From Benincasa hispida (Eukaryota > Streptophyta > Magnoliopsida > Cucurbitales > Cucurbitaceae): a stretch of DNA of 64,000 bases. The stretch covers positions 27,158,866 to 27,222,865 of the forward strand of contig NC_052350.1 of NCBI RefSeq assembly GCF_009727055.1. The letters are read 5' to 3'. The position numbers were made by a program, and so were the translations under genes. Below the pieces are notes generated by a model. It saw nothing but the letters and a program-made list of their open reading frames with translations, made no database searches and was not told the DNA's origin. How positions within the stretch are numbered: the stretch's first letter is position 1; each line of letters starts with the position of its first letter. Below, piece after piece: positions 48,515-59,125 of this stretch.

Positions 48515-49670
48515 TCCAAGGGGTATTTGATGACCAATTTGTTTTCTGTTTTGGAATTTTAGTTTTAGTTTTTAGAAAATGGGTTTGTTTCGTATCCTAT
48601 TGAGTTTTCTATTTATTTAATTTGACGAACGTTTTAAAAAAGGTTAAGAAATCTTAAAAACGGAAAAAAGACGTTTCCGAAAACCGTTTTCGTTTCTAAA
48701 AGAGTACATGCACGCCCTTTTCACCCGTGGTAATGATATGATATCTAACGTCAACTTCCTGTACTTGGGTTCGATCTATGGGGTGTGCATTTTTTTTTTA
48801 AAAAAAGAAGTATACTACTTATTATTAAAAAAATATTCTTTCAAATAAATTACATAATGTGATCCAATGGTTATTAGCTATAACTACTAAAGAAAAGGTT
48901 TTTGGGTTCAATCACTAACATCCATTTTTTGATTTTTTGTTTCTCTTCCATTGTATGATATAATAATGATTCCTACTTTTTTAGATGGAATTAAATAAAA
49001 TAATATTCAAAATATTTTCACAAAGTTATTTTAAGGAAATAACGTAAATCATTGAGTTGTGTTCAATATTTTATTATTCTCTTATCATTTTTGCTTTTAC
49101 AGAAGTGAAATTATTAATTATTTCTTGTGTTTTATCGATTATTTTTTTGTAGTAGAGGGTGAAGGGAACAAATTTGTCACAAGAAAGCATTGTAATTTTT
49201 TTTAATGCTCTTTTTTTGGTCAATCTATTTTTTTTTTTTAATTTTTTCTTCATTTTATTTGTGGTTAATCGGTACATTTAAAATATTGATATTGTTTTAT
49301 CAAATTTGAAATTTATCAAAAATTAAAAAATAAATTATAATTTTATAATTATTTATATCAGATGGAAAAATATTACAAAAAATAGTTTGATTTTATTGTT
49401 AGAAGAAAATATAAAACTAAAAAGGTCATCAGAATTTATTTTGAACTTATAAAAACAATTATCAAACATGCTTTTAATTTTTTCAATTTTTAAAAAATTG
49501 AAAACTAAAAACAATCACCAAACATGGTTTTGGTTTTTTGTTTGTTAAAAAGAGAACATAAAATTAGTTACCAGACATGTATGATTTTTGTTTTTTAAAA
49601 CCTAAAAAAACCAAAATCAAATAAGTGAAAAAAAAATATATATATTATCAAATAGAGTCTCTACTTCTGA
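48515..49670. repeat. Possible non-autonomous element with 'TTTGGTAAC / GTTACCA' ends
   Basis: The left side reads GGTATTTGATGACCAATTTG and the right side has AATTAGTTACCAGACATG and ATATTATCAAATAGAGTC, roughly inverted. The inner text 'ccaaacatggttttg' recurs. Similar fragments are frequent in plant genomes as hAT-type MITEs. The middle holds no protein. Ends are uncertain. Confidence 0.3.
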
Positions 49671-49867
49671 CTTTTTGGTTTAAGGTATGATATCACAATG
49701 ACAAAGTTTATGAACTTTAGTTAAGAATCCTCATTTGAAAGATATAGAAACTTCACAACCTTTAAAAGATATATAGATGAGGAATTTTTTTTTTAAATAA
49801 TATTTTTTTAATATATAATGACAAAAATAGGATAGGTGGAAAATTATGGTCAAAAATAGGTTTTTAA

Positions 49868-50070
49868 ATCATGTACCTGGTACATGATTAAACCTTAATC
49901 GTGTACCCGGTACACGATTAGCACTAAATTATGTATCGGGTACACGAGTTCCTGTCCATATAGCACACACAGTCTATCGTGGCAGTCATGCAGCATTGAC
50001 TGAGGTAATCATGAACTAAGTCGTGTACTTGGTACACGATTACTTTAAGTCGTGTACCTGGTACACGACT
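49868..50070. repeat. Left cluster of TCGTGTACC-N-GGTACACGA palindromes
   Basis: Five copies: 49868-49888 (ATCATGTACC T GGTACATGAT), 49897-49919, 49931-49947 (imperfect), 50021-50039 (one mismatch) and 50048-50070. Arms are 9-11 bp around a single central base. Two more copies lie near the other end (52389-52407 imperfect, 52463-52485 perfect). Such repeated subterminal sites in DNA transposons often bind transposase; that role is only inferred. Confidence 0.8.
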
Positions 50071-50084
50071 TCTTCCTCCATTAA

Positions 50085-50320
50085 ATCGCATCGTGCCCCT
50101 TCTTCTTCCTCATCGGAGCTTCTGCCTTTTCCATCCAAAATCACGTTCTGCCTTCTTTTGTTTCGTCTTCTCCATCCAAAATCATCCGAAATCTTCCTCA
50201 TTTTGCTTCCGTCTTGTGCATCAAACGTATCATTTTTCCTCCATTTGTTCGTCCATCCAAAATTGTCCAAAATCATCCTCCATTTGTTCGTCCGTCCAAA
50301 ATCGTCCGAACGCTTCTGTG
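50085..50320 (+). repeat. Degenerate tandem repeat CCATCCAAAATC
   Basis: The phrase 'tccatccaaaatc' or 'gtccaaaatcatcc' recurs about six times between 50125 and 50310, with 'cctccatttgttcgtcc' shared by the last two units. The overlapping open frames on both strands (50023-50355, 50348-50040) arise from this repeat and are not accepted as genes. Confidence 0.6.
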
Positions 50321-51067
50321 GTAAAAGTCTTTTCCTACGTGGTTCCAATATATAATCTTCCTATATATATCATTTTGTTTGCATTTAGGCTGAACTTAGT
50401 ATGTAGTTTATGGATCCATGATTTATTTGTTGGGTTGAATCTAGAAATATATGTATATATTTGTTTATTTGTTGGACTGATTTTGTTTATGAACTTATAA
50501 ATTAGATTTTTTTGGGTTGATTTTGTTGGGCTATTTTTCTGGATGATTATGTTTGTCTATTTGTTGGGCTATTTTTTTATGATTAATTCGTTGGATGATT
50601 ATGTACTTGTTGGGTTGAATGTAGAAATGTATGTATATGTTTATAAAAATGAAGATTGGTTCATATAGATATATTGATTTAAATGTATAGTTTATGGATC
50701 TTAGATTTGGGCTGATTTAAATGTATAGTTTATGAATTGTAGATTTTAGCTGATTTAAATGTATAATATTTAGATCTTATATGTTAACTTAGAAATTGGG
50801 TTGACATATTAACATATTTTTTTTGTAGCTATAACAGTTGAAAAAATCATAATAAGTATGTCGATGCGTCTTGAAGATTTAGTTATTGTATCATTTATGT
50901 ATTTATATTTTTCATGTAATTGTATCTTTTATGTACTTATACTTTTTATGTGATTGTATTTTTTATGTAATGAATTTATTTTATATAATTGTATCTTTTT
51001 ATGTACTTTTTATGTATCTTTTATGTCATGGATTTTATTATGTAATGTAATTTGAACTTCTTAGGTA

Positions 51068-52196
51068 ATGGGGCCTAGTCCTTCTAATCCTGTACAATTA
51101 TACCAACAAAATAGGCATCGTTCACAATCTGTATGGGATAGTTCTTCCACTGTAGTATTGAGTTGTCGAAGAAGGGAGACGACTACACAAAATACTATCT
51201 CATTTGATCACCGCATTATTCCCTATGTTCAGTAGGCAGGTTTTCTTGGGGTTGCACAAATTGGTTTTATCCAGTTTGATTGGCACCTTATTACTACTCT
51301 AGTTGAGCGTTGGAGACCAGAAACCCACACATTTCACCTGTCTTATGAGGAATGTACGATTACGTTGCAGGACATTGCCATACAATTTGGGTTACGAGTG
51401 GACGGACAACCATTGACATGTTCACTACAGTATGACTGAAAGAACGCTTGTGAAGAGCTCTTAGACGTTCTACCAGAGGATCTGAAAGGATCAAGATTGA
51501 GTATCCTCTGGTTGGCGTCCCAGTTTCTAGAATTACCTCCCGATGCTGATGACATCAGCATATGTAGCCATGCACAAGCATACATCATGCAGCTTATTGG
51601 ATAATTTTTGTTTGCTGACAAGTCAAATACTCTAGTGCATCTCATGTTCCTCCCACTATTGTCTGATTTTGAGCACGCTGGTAGGTACTCGTGGGGTGGT
51701 GCATGTCTTGCATGGTTGTATAGAGAACTTTATCAGGCTTCCAATGCACAAGCGTTGGAAATAACAGGGCCATGGATGACATGATCGTTGTGCACAAGGA
51801 GAATTAACAAATGGGTCAGTTGTATCAGACGACTACTTTTCTTGGTACAATTCAATCACGAGGCGATTTATCACATTTTACGGCACTTACTATTGCTGCA
51901 TGGTAAGAGAGTTAAAATCAAACATTTTCCATATATATGATATGAATATTGTTTAATATTTATTTATTTTTATTGTACAGAATAATTTTATGGTCGATGT
52001 TCAACAATATTCAGTGCAGAACAACTTATTAAAATTGGGTTCAATGTGTCAACAAACATTGGTCAACATAGAAGGTATTATTCAACAAACAAGATGACTC
52101 AATGTTGCTGACATCGATCGAAGACATATTCGTCGACAGTGACAACAGGGTGAACCTAATTTAGAGGGACACGAAGACAATTCCCATGAGGGGTAA
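51068..52196 (+). pseudogene. Plant mobile domain (PMD, MAIN-like) gene, broken
   Basis: From ATG 51068 (MGPSPSNPVQLYQQNRHRSQ) a single frame runs to about 51780 with GFLGVAQIGFIQFDWHLITT, ERWRPETHTFHLSYEECTIT, DIAIQFGLRVDGQPL and RYSWGGACLAWLYRELY, the PMD (PF10536) pattern found in MAIN-like and 'phosphatase 7 long form'-like plant proteins. In-frame stops at 51233 (TAG), 51437 (TGA) and 51602 (TAA) break it. A shifted frame 51811-51902 (FLGTIQSRGDLSHFTAL), a GT-AG intron 51903-51980 and an exon 51981-52196 with two TGA codons complete the old gene. No phosphatase domain is present. MAIN itself acts in meristem and genome maintenance; this copy has no evident function. Confidence 0.85.
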
Positions 52197-52388
52197 GGGC
52201 CAGGGGGTCATTTTTAAATTTCATGTAAACTTTCATTTTCAAATTATAAATTAAAGAATTAATTGTAAATATTCTTTAATAAGTTTAATAAAGAAGAATT
52301 TGTGTACTCATTCCTAAAGTTTTAATATTGTTGTATATTCACAATTAAAAAAATAGTCAACACGCATTTTTTTAAAAAAATAAGCAAA

Positions 52389-52485
52389 TCGTGGATCGGG
52401 TCTACGAGTTTGATCTGACCAGTCAACCAATCAGCCGAGTGGTGCTGGCTGGATTAAACGGTACTCGTGTACCGGGTACACGAGT
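52389..52485. repeat. Right cluster of TCGTGTACC-N-GGTACACGA palindromes
   Basis: An imperfect copy at 52389-52407 and a perfect one at 52463-52485 (ACTCGTGTACC G GGTACACGAGT), close to the right end of the Mutator-like element. Confidence 0.8.
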
Positions 52486-52816
52486 TTGCCACATGACAAT
52501 TGTGGAGCCTATTTCACTACCCCAATTTTGTCAATAGTTTTCCCAAACACCTATTCTTAGAAAAAATTTCCATCTTACCCTATTTTTGTCATTATATATT
52601 AAAAAAAATTATTTGAAAAAAATTCATAGATGAGTTATTTCTTTCATTTCTATAATTAGTTTGGAAATGAGATTTCATGTTTATCTAATACCATTGAATG
52701 TAGAATTGGAAGATTAAGGATTGTCACGGATTTATTAAAATATTCATGAAAGTTCATGTTCCAAACTTGTATTTAATATCAAGATTAATATATTAAATAA
52801 ATAAATAAAAATGTAA

Positions 52817-54533
52817 GGAGGTGTTTGACTCACCAAAATGAGTTGAGTTGAGTTGGTATAATATACCAACTCATTGTTTGGCCCATCAACTTTAAATGTT
52901 GATGGAGTTGTGTTGATATATTTTACCAACTCGCCTAAACTCTTCCTTCTTCCAATGTTTTCAATGGTTCCACCTATTGGTCACTGTCACACTTCGAGAA
53001 CTAATTTCAAGCTCCGAAAACCACCTCCAATGACAACTCTAACGACCAACTCCAGGCTTCGACTATCACCTCAGCTGGAAACTCCAGCGATGAAATTCGG
53101 GCTCTGAGAAACACCTCCGATGACAGCTCCGACGATTAACTCCTAACTCCAATAACCTTTGCACGACCAACTCTAACAACCAATTCTCGGCTCCAACAAC
53201 CAAATCTAGTGACCCAACTTCAATGACCACTTCGTGCTACCAACTCCGACAATCAATTCCGTAGGATCTAAAAACCACTTCTGATGAAAATCACCTTCGA
53301 TGACCATCTTTGAGCGAGCAACTCCAACGACCAACTCGGGACTTCGATGACCACCTCTGATAACAAACTCCGACAACTAACTCTAATACCACTTTCATGC
53401 GATTAACTTCGATCTCCGACAGCCACCTCCGACAGCCACCTCCGACTATAAGCTCCAACAAAAATCATCTTCGATGATCAACTTCGACAACCACCTTCGG
53501 CCGACCAACGCCGACCTTCGAAAACTACCTTCGATGCAAAACTTCAACAACCAATTCCAATACCACCTTCATGTGACCACCTTCAGGCTTCGACAACCAC
53601 CTCCGACTACAAACTCCAGGGAAAATCATTTTCGATAATCAACTTTGACAACCACTTCCGACTACTATAGGACTGATGGCTAGGAAAGTATGTTGTAGGA
53701 TTGTTGATTATATCAAAAAATAGTAATTTGTTTACATTAAATACAATATTTATACGTAAAAATTTGTAAAAAAAAGTATATATTTTTATTTAATTTAATT
53801 TACATATCAAATGAGCGTTAAGAAAATCTAGACAAAAAATATGTATATAGATGAAAAGTATGTAACATATAACAAAAAAAAAAAAAACCATAAATGGTTT
53901 TTTTTTTTTGGAACATTTTCCAGCAATTATTAGTGAAAAATAGAGATTTGTTCTCTATCCTCCAAATTTAGAGAATATGAAAATGAAATTTTTTAAGAAA
54001 TGTGGTGACATTCCATTGGCTGCTAAGATGATAGAAGAGATTTAATTAAAAAAAAAAATCATACATAGTAAAAGTATAGAGCAACAACAGAAAGAATGAA
54101 AAAAAGAAGAAGTTGTTAATGAAATTCATAGAGAAAAATTAGAAATAAAAAAGTTTTTATTTATCTTTGATTTCTCATTTTATTTAACCATGTTTATGTA
54201 AGAAATTTAATGGGTTAATTGTTGTTCGTTGCCCAAAAAAAAGAAAGAAAAAAAGAAAGAAAGAAAGAAAGAAAGAAAAACTTTACAAATTAAAAGGAAA
54301 AAAAAATACAATCCATATTTTATTCTAACAAAGATGAGTAGAATTATTGAATAAAAAGGTTTAAAATGAAAATAGTAATCATAAAAGCTTTGTACCCCAA
54401 ACACAGACATGTGAACTCAGACTGATTAACACTGTACCCCAAACACAAACATATGAATTCCACATATATATAAAACTCCACAAACATATAAACTTCATAC
54501 ATCCTATCTCAACTCAGTGCCTCAAACAACGCC
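52817..54533. mobile_element. Non-autonomous PIF/Harbinger-like element with internal minisatellite, copy 2
   Basis: TAA (52814-52816) | GGAGGTGTTTGACTCACC ... CTCAAACAACGCC | TAA (54534-54536): 3-bp TAA duplication and GG(C/A)G-TGTTTGA inverted ends as in Harbinger elements. Inside, 52960-53690 is a degenerate minisatellite of 'CTCCGACAACCACCTCCGA' type units, and near 54390-54445 are two TGTACCCCAAACAC subterminal repeats. The same parts occur in the opposite orientation at 1384-2700. No transposase seen; about 1.7 kb. Confidence 0.65.
52960..53690 (+). repeat. Degenerate CTCCGAC/CCAACT minisatellite
   Basis: Dozens of short units such as 'accaactccgac', 'gaccacctccgat' and 'caactccaacga' in loose tandem order, with base composition far above the AT-rich surroundings. 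It corresponds on the opposite strand to 2140-2480. It has an irregular unit of about 15-24 bp. No stable reading frame runs through it. Confidence 0.75.
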
Positions 54534-54536
54534 TAA

Positions 54537-55238
54537 GAGTTTTATATAATTTATTTAGGTTTAAATACTACTTTAGTCCTTGTACTTTCAACTTTTGTTC
54601 ATTTTGGTATTATGGGATAAATACTATACTTTTAGGATCGATTACCTCCTCTTGTGTGAATCTAATAGGATATTAGTCAACTAGAAATAATAATAATTAT
54701 CAAGCAAATGACACAAATAATTTTAACATGAAAATTTTTTCTCAATGTGAGGAATAAAAAACCATGAACCAAAGATAAAATCTCCATTATAATCAATAAC
54801 AGGTAAAACATGTTCTCTCTAATCACAACTAGAGTCATGTACAATAAATATCTCAAGATTAATTAATATTATTGACAACAAACAACATCAATAGAGAAAA
54901 GAATAAATTAGAAAGGTTTCACTTGAAGTGGTAAACAACTTTTCACTGTAAATGACTATAGGAAGTCCGAAAAAAATCTCTATCGATTTCTATTGTACGA
55001 AATGAATTCTTTTGTGTATTTTTTCTCTAGTTTCTTCTCTACCTCAACTCTCGTTTTGCATAAAGTCATCAACTGGCAGTGAACAATTATAGAAATAATT
55101 AAGAAGAGAGAATTTTGATCAAGGAGGAGAAACTCTTCTATGATATTTCATTCATTTTCAGTATATTATACAAAGAGAGGAAGCCTATTTTGAAGCAAAT
55201 AGAAGGGAAGAAAAGTACTCCAAAATCTGAGAATAAAA
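54537..55238 (-). mobile_element. 3' end (LTR side) of an older minus-strand copia element
   Basis: Read on the minus strand, 55210-55000 carries LTR-like features (TTTGTATAATATACTG, then 'ctttctcctccttgatc' type text) and is cut at 55238 by the insertion of the element 55239-61461. Its partner piece is the pol end at 61462-62497, which continues after the insertion. The outer border of the LTR was not found; it may be near 54640. Confidence 0.45.
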
Positions 55239-55704
55239 TGTTAGCATAAATTCTTTATATCTATATTGAATAGATAAACCCTAGGATCATTCATGTCAAA
55301 TTGTCAAGAATAACATACCAGATTCCATTGCAAAATTGATGATAGTTTCAAGATGATGATGGATGACTATGGTCTTCCTCAACCAAAACTCCGAATGCCC
55401 TTAGTGTGGGAGCTCTCTCTAGATGAGATTCAAGAAAGGTTGAGTGCTTATTGTTTTGGTATATCGGGGACCATAGCCCTAAGGTCTCTTTATATACTAG
55501 TTCAATTAAGGTTCCCATTATACTCTAATTAACTAGGAATGGGCTTCTACCCATTAAGTCTATACTAATTGAATCTAAGGCCTTAATTAATTAGATCACA
55601 TAATAGGGCCCAATCTAATAAAATAATCCAATGTGATAAATTATTAATCCACATACATAGCCCATACTTTAATTAAACATATTATTATTTAAATATGTCT
55701 AACA
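55239..55704 (-). repeat. 3' LTR of copia family C
   Basis: Starts TGTTAGCATAAATTC and ends ATGTCTAACA on the plus strand. Pairs with 60995-61461 with only scattered substitutions and short indels. The inner side is followed by the polypurine tract. Confidence 0.9.
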
Positions 55705-56129
55705 ATCTCCCACTTGGGCTATGTTTATGTACCTAATATAATTAAATCACATAAACCTTAAGCGCGCATAAACAGATTATTTCAATAATAGAATTCCCCT
55801 TTAGTTCAATCTGGTCCATCTCCTATATTAGCATGGAATCAAGGCGGCTTTCGTCACTACCCTTATAACTAAACCTTCCTTGAACACCAATTCCAAAACA
55901 TTTAATGACATAGATCAAGTATGGATGGATAGTATGGAAACTACATGTAAAGTGATCTGGATTATGCCTGTTTCCAACTGGTCCAAATTCTTTAATGAGA
56001 TCATTCTAAAAAAAAACTTTATGCTAAACTGCATGCATGATAAACAAGTTCAGATAATAAAAAATAAACCATCAACTTTATTCTATATAGAAAATAAACA
56101 AAATAAGGTCAAAGAACATCCTCAATAAC

Positions 56130-56700
56130 AAACTCCCACTAAACCATGGAATCAGAAAAGTGACTAACACCCATGTGAGCAACATGCTCATGAAAAACTT
56201 TAGGTGGTAAACCTTTAGTATTCAAAACTGGATCTGCAATCTTTAATATGTGAGTTATATGATTATTTTATTTACTGTTCTAATCGAAATTTCGTACCAT
56301 CGTGAATATGGTAGATATATATATGCGTCTATATAACCAAACAGCAAGCCACACCACCATATACACTTATTTCCCACTTTAAAGCGATATTTATAAGGGA
56401 CTTCGTATTGCTTCTATATATTGTTGGATACATCATAGCCGACTTATTGTCACAAAATAATTTAGTGGTCTTTCTATGCCAACTACTACCGTAGCCAGTG
56501 ACAATTTTTGCTACCATATTCCATGATTGGATACCTCATATGCTATAAACTTCGCGCACATGGTAGAAGAAGCCATTGTTGTTTGTTTTATTTTTCCAGG
56601 ATACAGCTTCTCCAGCCAACATGGAGATATAGTCTCATGTGAGATGCAAAGTGTCTTGACATCCAGCATAATCAGAATCAGAATACCCAATGATCTCCAA
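56130..56700 (-). pseudogene. Copia family C RNase H remnant and pol C-terminus
   Basis: The minus frame shows LFCDNKSAMMYPTIYRSNTK, the conserved D-N-[KQ]-S-A block of RNase H, with a broken 'GGNLVSW'-side block before it. Downstream, 56225-56155 still reads DPVLNTKGLPPKVFHEHVAH, the normal end of copia pol (D-P-L-T-K-G-L). Multiple stops and shifts. Confidence 0.75.
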
Positions 56701-57660
56701 AACTTCTGATCTCCGATAAGTGAGCATATAATCTTTTATTATCTGTAAATATTCAAACCCGTTATTGCTTTCAATGATCCATCCCGGTTACTCATTATCT
56801 GCCCTAACATTTTCAACTCTGAACGCAATATCTGACGCGTACATACTTGAGCATACATTAAACTTCCAATGGCTGATGCATAGGGAACCTTATTTCATCT
56901 CCTTAGTCCTCGAGTGTGGTCTTGGGCATTGACCTAAATGAATTTATCACCTTGTATGAGGTATCTCCCAGCGGCACAGTCTTTCATGCAAAATCTACTC
57001 AAGTATCTTTTTCAATGTAGTTCTTTTGTGACAATCTCAAAATACCTTGATAACGATTTCGTAGTATTTCAGTTCCATAATACAAAGAAGCATCGCCAAG
57101 ATCTTCATCTCAAAATTTCTTTTTGAGAAATTCTTAGTGTCATGCAATAAACCTACATAATTACTAGCTATGAGTATGTCATCACATATAACACCAGAAA
57201 GATTGATTTACTCCCATTAAACTTGTGATATTACACAATCTTCCACAATGTTCACCTCAAAACCAAATGAGGTTATCACTTCATGGAATTTATGATACTA
57301 TTGACGAGAGGCTTGCTTGAGATCGTAAATGGATTTCTTTAATTTGCACACCATAGACTTTGAATTATCAGACACAAAGTTTTCTGGTTGCACCATATAA
57401 ATCGTCTCATCAATGTTCCCATTGAGAAATGCAATTTTTACATCCATCTGGTGTAGCTCTAAATCAAAGTGAGCTACTAGTGCCATGATTATCCTAAAAG
57501 AGTCTTTCAATGAAATCGGAGAGAAAGTCTCTTTGTAATCAATGCCTTCCTTATGAGTAAAACCCTTTGCAACAAGACGAGCCTTATATCTTTCCATATT
57601 GCCATGTGAATCCCTTTTGGTTTCACTCCTGATGGCAGTTCGATAAGTTCTCAAATGTCA
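56701..57660 (-). pseudogene. Copia family C reverse transcriptase remnant
   Basis: 57654-57298 is open and contains MERYKARLVAKGFTHKEGID, FSPISLKDSFRIIMALVAHF and KIAFLNGNIDETIYMVQPEN, the N-terminal fingers of copia RT, ending SIYDLKQASRQ. Then a stop. At plus 57178-57188 the codons of the catalytic Y-x-D-D box are short by one base, which shifts the frame in the middle of the active site. The enzyme cannot be made. Confidence 0.85.
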
Positions 57661-57667
57661 TTGTCTT

Positions 57668-58078
57668 TCATGATTTTATTTCCTCTTCCATAGCACTTAT
57701 CCACTTTTGAGAGTTAAAACTTTGTAAAGCTTGTTGGAAGTTGATTGGATCATCTCCCATTACGTCCACATCATCCTGATGTTCTTGAAGAAACACAATA
57801 TAATCATCTGGAATTGCACTTCTTCTCTCTCTAGTAGATATTCTTAGTGGCACTTCTTGAGGTTGTTGAGTTTGAACTTCAAGTTCAACAATGGGGACTT
57901 CAATGTTGTTTTGTTCTATAATTGGTTCAATAATGAAGTCAGGAATTGGAGCCTGAACATCATTTATAATCACATGAGGAAAAGAAACCAATTCCTCTTC
58001 AAAAACAATTTTCCTTATGTTATCTTCGCCCCCAAACTCAACATCCTCAAGGAATCTAGCATTGCCTGTCTCAAACAA
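57668..58078 (-). pseudogene. Copia family C linker between integrase and reverse transcriptase
   Basis: An acidic, proline-containing stretch (NDVQAPIPDFIIEPIIEQNN, then QPQEVPLRISTRERRSAIPD) ending in AMEEEIKS, the usual 'W..AM..E' start of the copia RT domain. The frame differs from that of the upstream integrase, so a shift lies near 58078-58015. Confidence 0.75.
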
Positions 58079-59125
58079 TGATCTAGAAGTGGGATCATAA
58101 AACTTGAAACCCTGAGAGTGCTCAAAATACCCAACAAAATAGCAGTTAATATTTTTTTATTCCAATTTTCTTTCATTAGGCCTATAAGGCCTAGCCTCAA
58201 CTGGACAACCCTATATGTGAAGATGCCTAATACTAGGCTCTTTCCTGTCCACAACTCATAAGGGGTTTTGGCTATTGCTTTACTAGGTACCCTATTAAGG
58301 ATATATGTTGCAGTCTTTAGTGCCTTACCCCAAAGGGATTCTGGTAGAGAAGAATGACTAATCATACTTCTTACCATATCCTTAAGTGTTTTATTTCGCC
58401 TTTTCGCTACACCATTCATGCTGGGTTTGCCCGGCATAGTGTATCGTAGGACGATTCCACATTCCTCTAGGTATTTGGCAAAGGGCCCTGGACGTTGTTC
58501 ACCTGATCCATCATATCTACCGTAATATTCACCACCACAATCAGATTTGACAGCCTTAATTTTCTTTCCAAGTTGAAGTTTAACTTTAGCTTTGAAAAAC
58601 TTGAAAACGTCCAAGGATTGAGACTTCTCATGAATTAAATATAGGTACCCATATCTTGAATAGTCGTCTATGAACGTAATAAAATATTGTTGTCCATTCC
58701 AAGAGGCCGTAGGGAATGGACCACAAATGTCTGTATGTATTAGTTCTAAGATGTTTGAGCATCTGTTGGCACCTAATTTTCTTATGTTTGTCTGTTTTCC
58801 CTTAATATATTCCACACAAACGTTGAAGTTATTTAAATCAAGGGAATCAAGAATTTCATCTGACACAAGTCTCTGAATTCTCTGTTTAGAGATGTGACCT
58901 AAACGCTTGTGCCATATCATAGCAGAATTCTCATTTAATTTACGCTGTACCACATGAATTAGATAACAGGATCTTGTTAAATGAAGCAAAAGAATCAAGC
59001 ATATATAGATTATCAATTAAAGAACCGATACCAATAAACTTAGAATCTTGAAAAAGACTAACTTTATTATTTCCAAAAGAACAAGAAAATCCAAATTTGT
59101 CCAAACTGGAAATAGAAACTAAGTT
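58015..59125 (-). pseudogene. Copia family C pre-integrase and integrase, catalytic residue lost
   Basis: Open from 59016 to 58015. Pre-integrase: [18 protein letters not shown] with the two His, then [12 protein letters not shown], where the second zinc-binding Cys is Tyr. Integrase core: [12 protein letters not shown] (Asp 1), [11 protein letters not shown] (Asp 2), then [15 protein letters not shown], where the third acidic residue (Glu in the family, 'AER' form) is Lys at codon 58404-58402. The end runs into a frameshift. A TAG at about 59129-59127 and a frame change near 59020 separate it from gag-protease. Confidence 0.9.

Larger units (their letters stand above)
49782..52625 (+). mobile_element. 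Mutator-like element (MULE) carrying a plant-mobile-domain gene
   Basis: A 2844-bp element with inverted ends GAATTTTTTTTTTAAATAA (left) and its inverted partner ending AAAAAAATTC (right), which continue inward through TATATAATGACAAAAATAG on both arms, about 90-100 bp in total. It holds no transposase but a broken PMD/MAIN-like gene in plus orientation and seven copies of a palindrome near the two ends (five left, two right). Because it lacks its own transposase it would need one in trans. PMD genes carried by MULEs are known in plants; this specific arrangement is described only from the sequence. Confidence 0.85.
49773..52634. repeat. 9-bp target site duplication ATAGATGAG
   Basis: ATAGATGAG at 49773-49781 and 52626-52634 are identical and lie immediately outside inverted terminal repeats. 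A 9-bp duplication is the hallmark of Mutator-superfamily transposition. An exact match suggests the insertion is not very old. Confidence 0.9.

Noticed and set aside
48755..48790. 'TGGGTTCGATC' considered as a tRNA T-arm
   Set aside because: No A-box or cloverleaf pairs with it upstream, so it is a chance B-box-like phrase.
50023..50500. Three overlapping frames of 102-135 aa inside the Mutator-like element
   Set aside because: They are translations of the CCATCCAAAATC repeat and palindromes on both strands; the PMD frame downstream is the real cargo.
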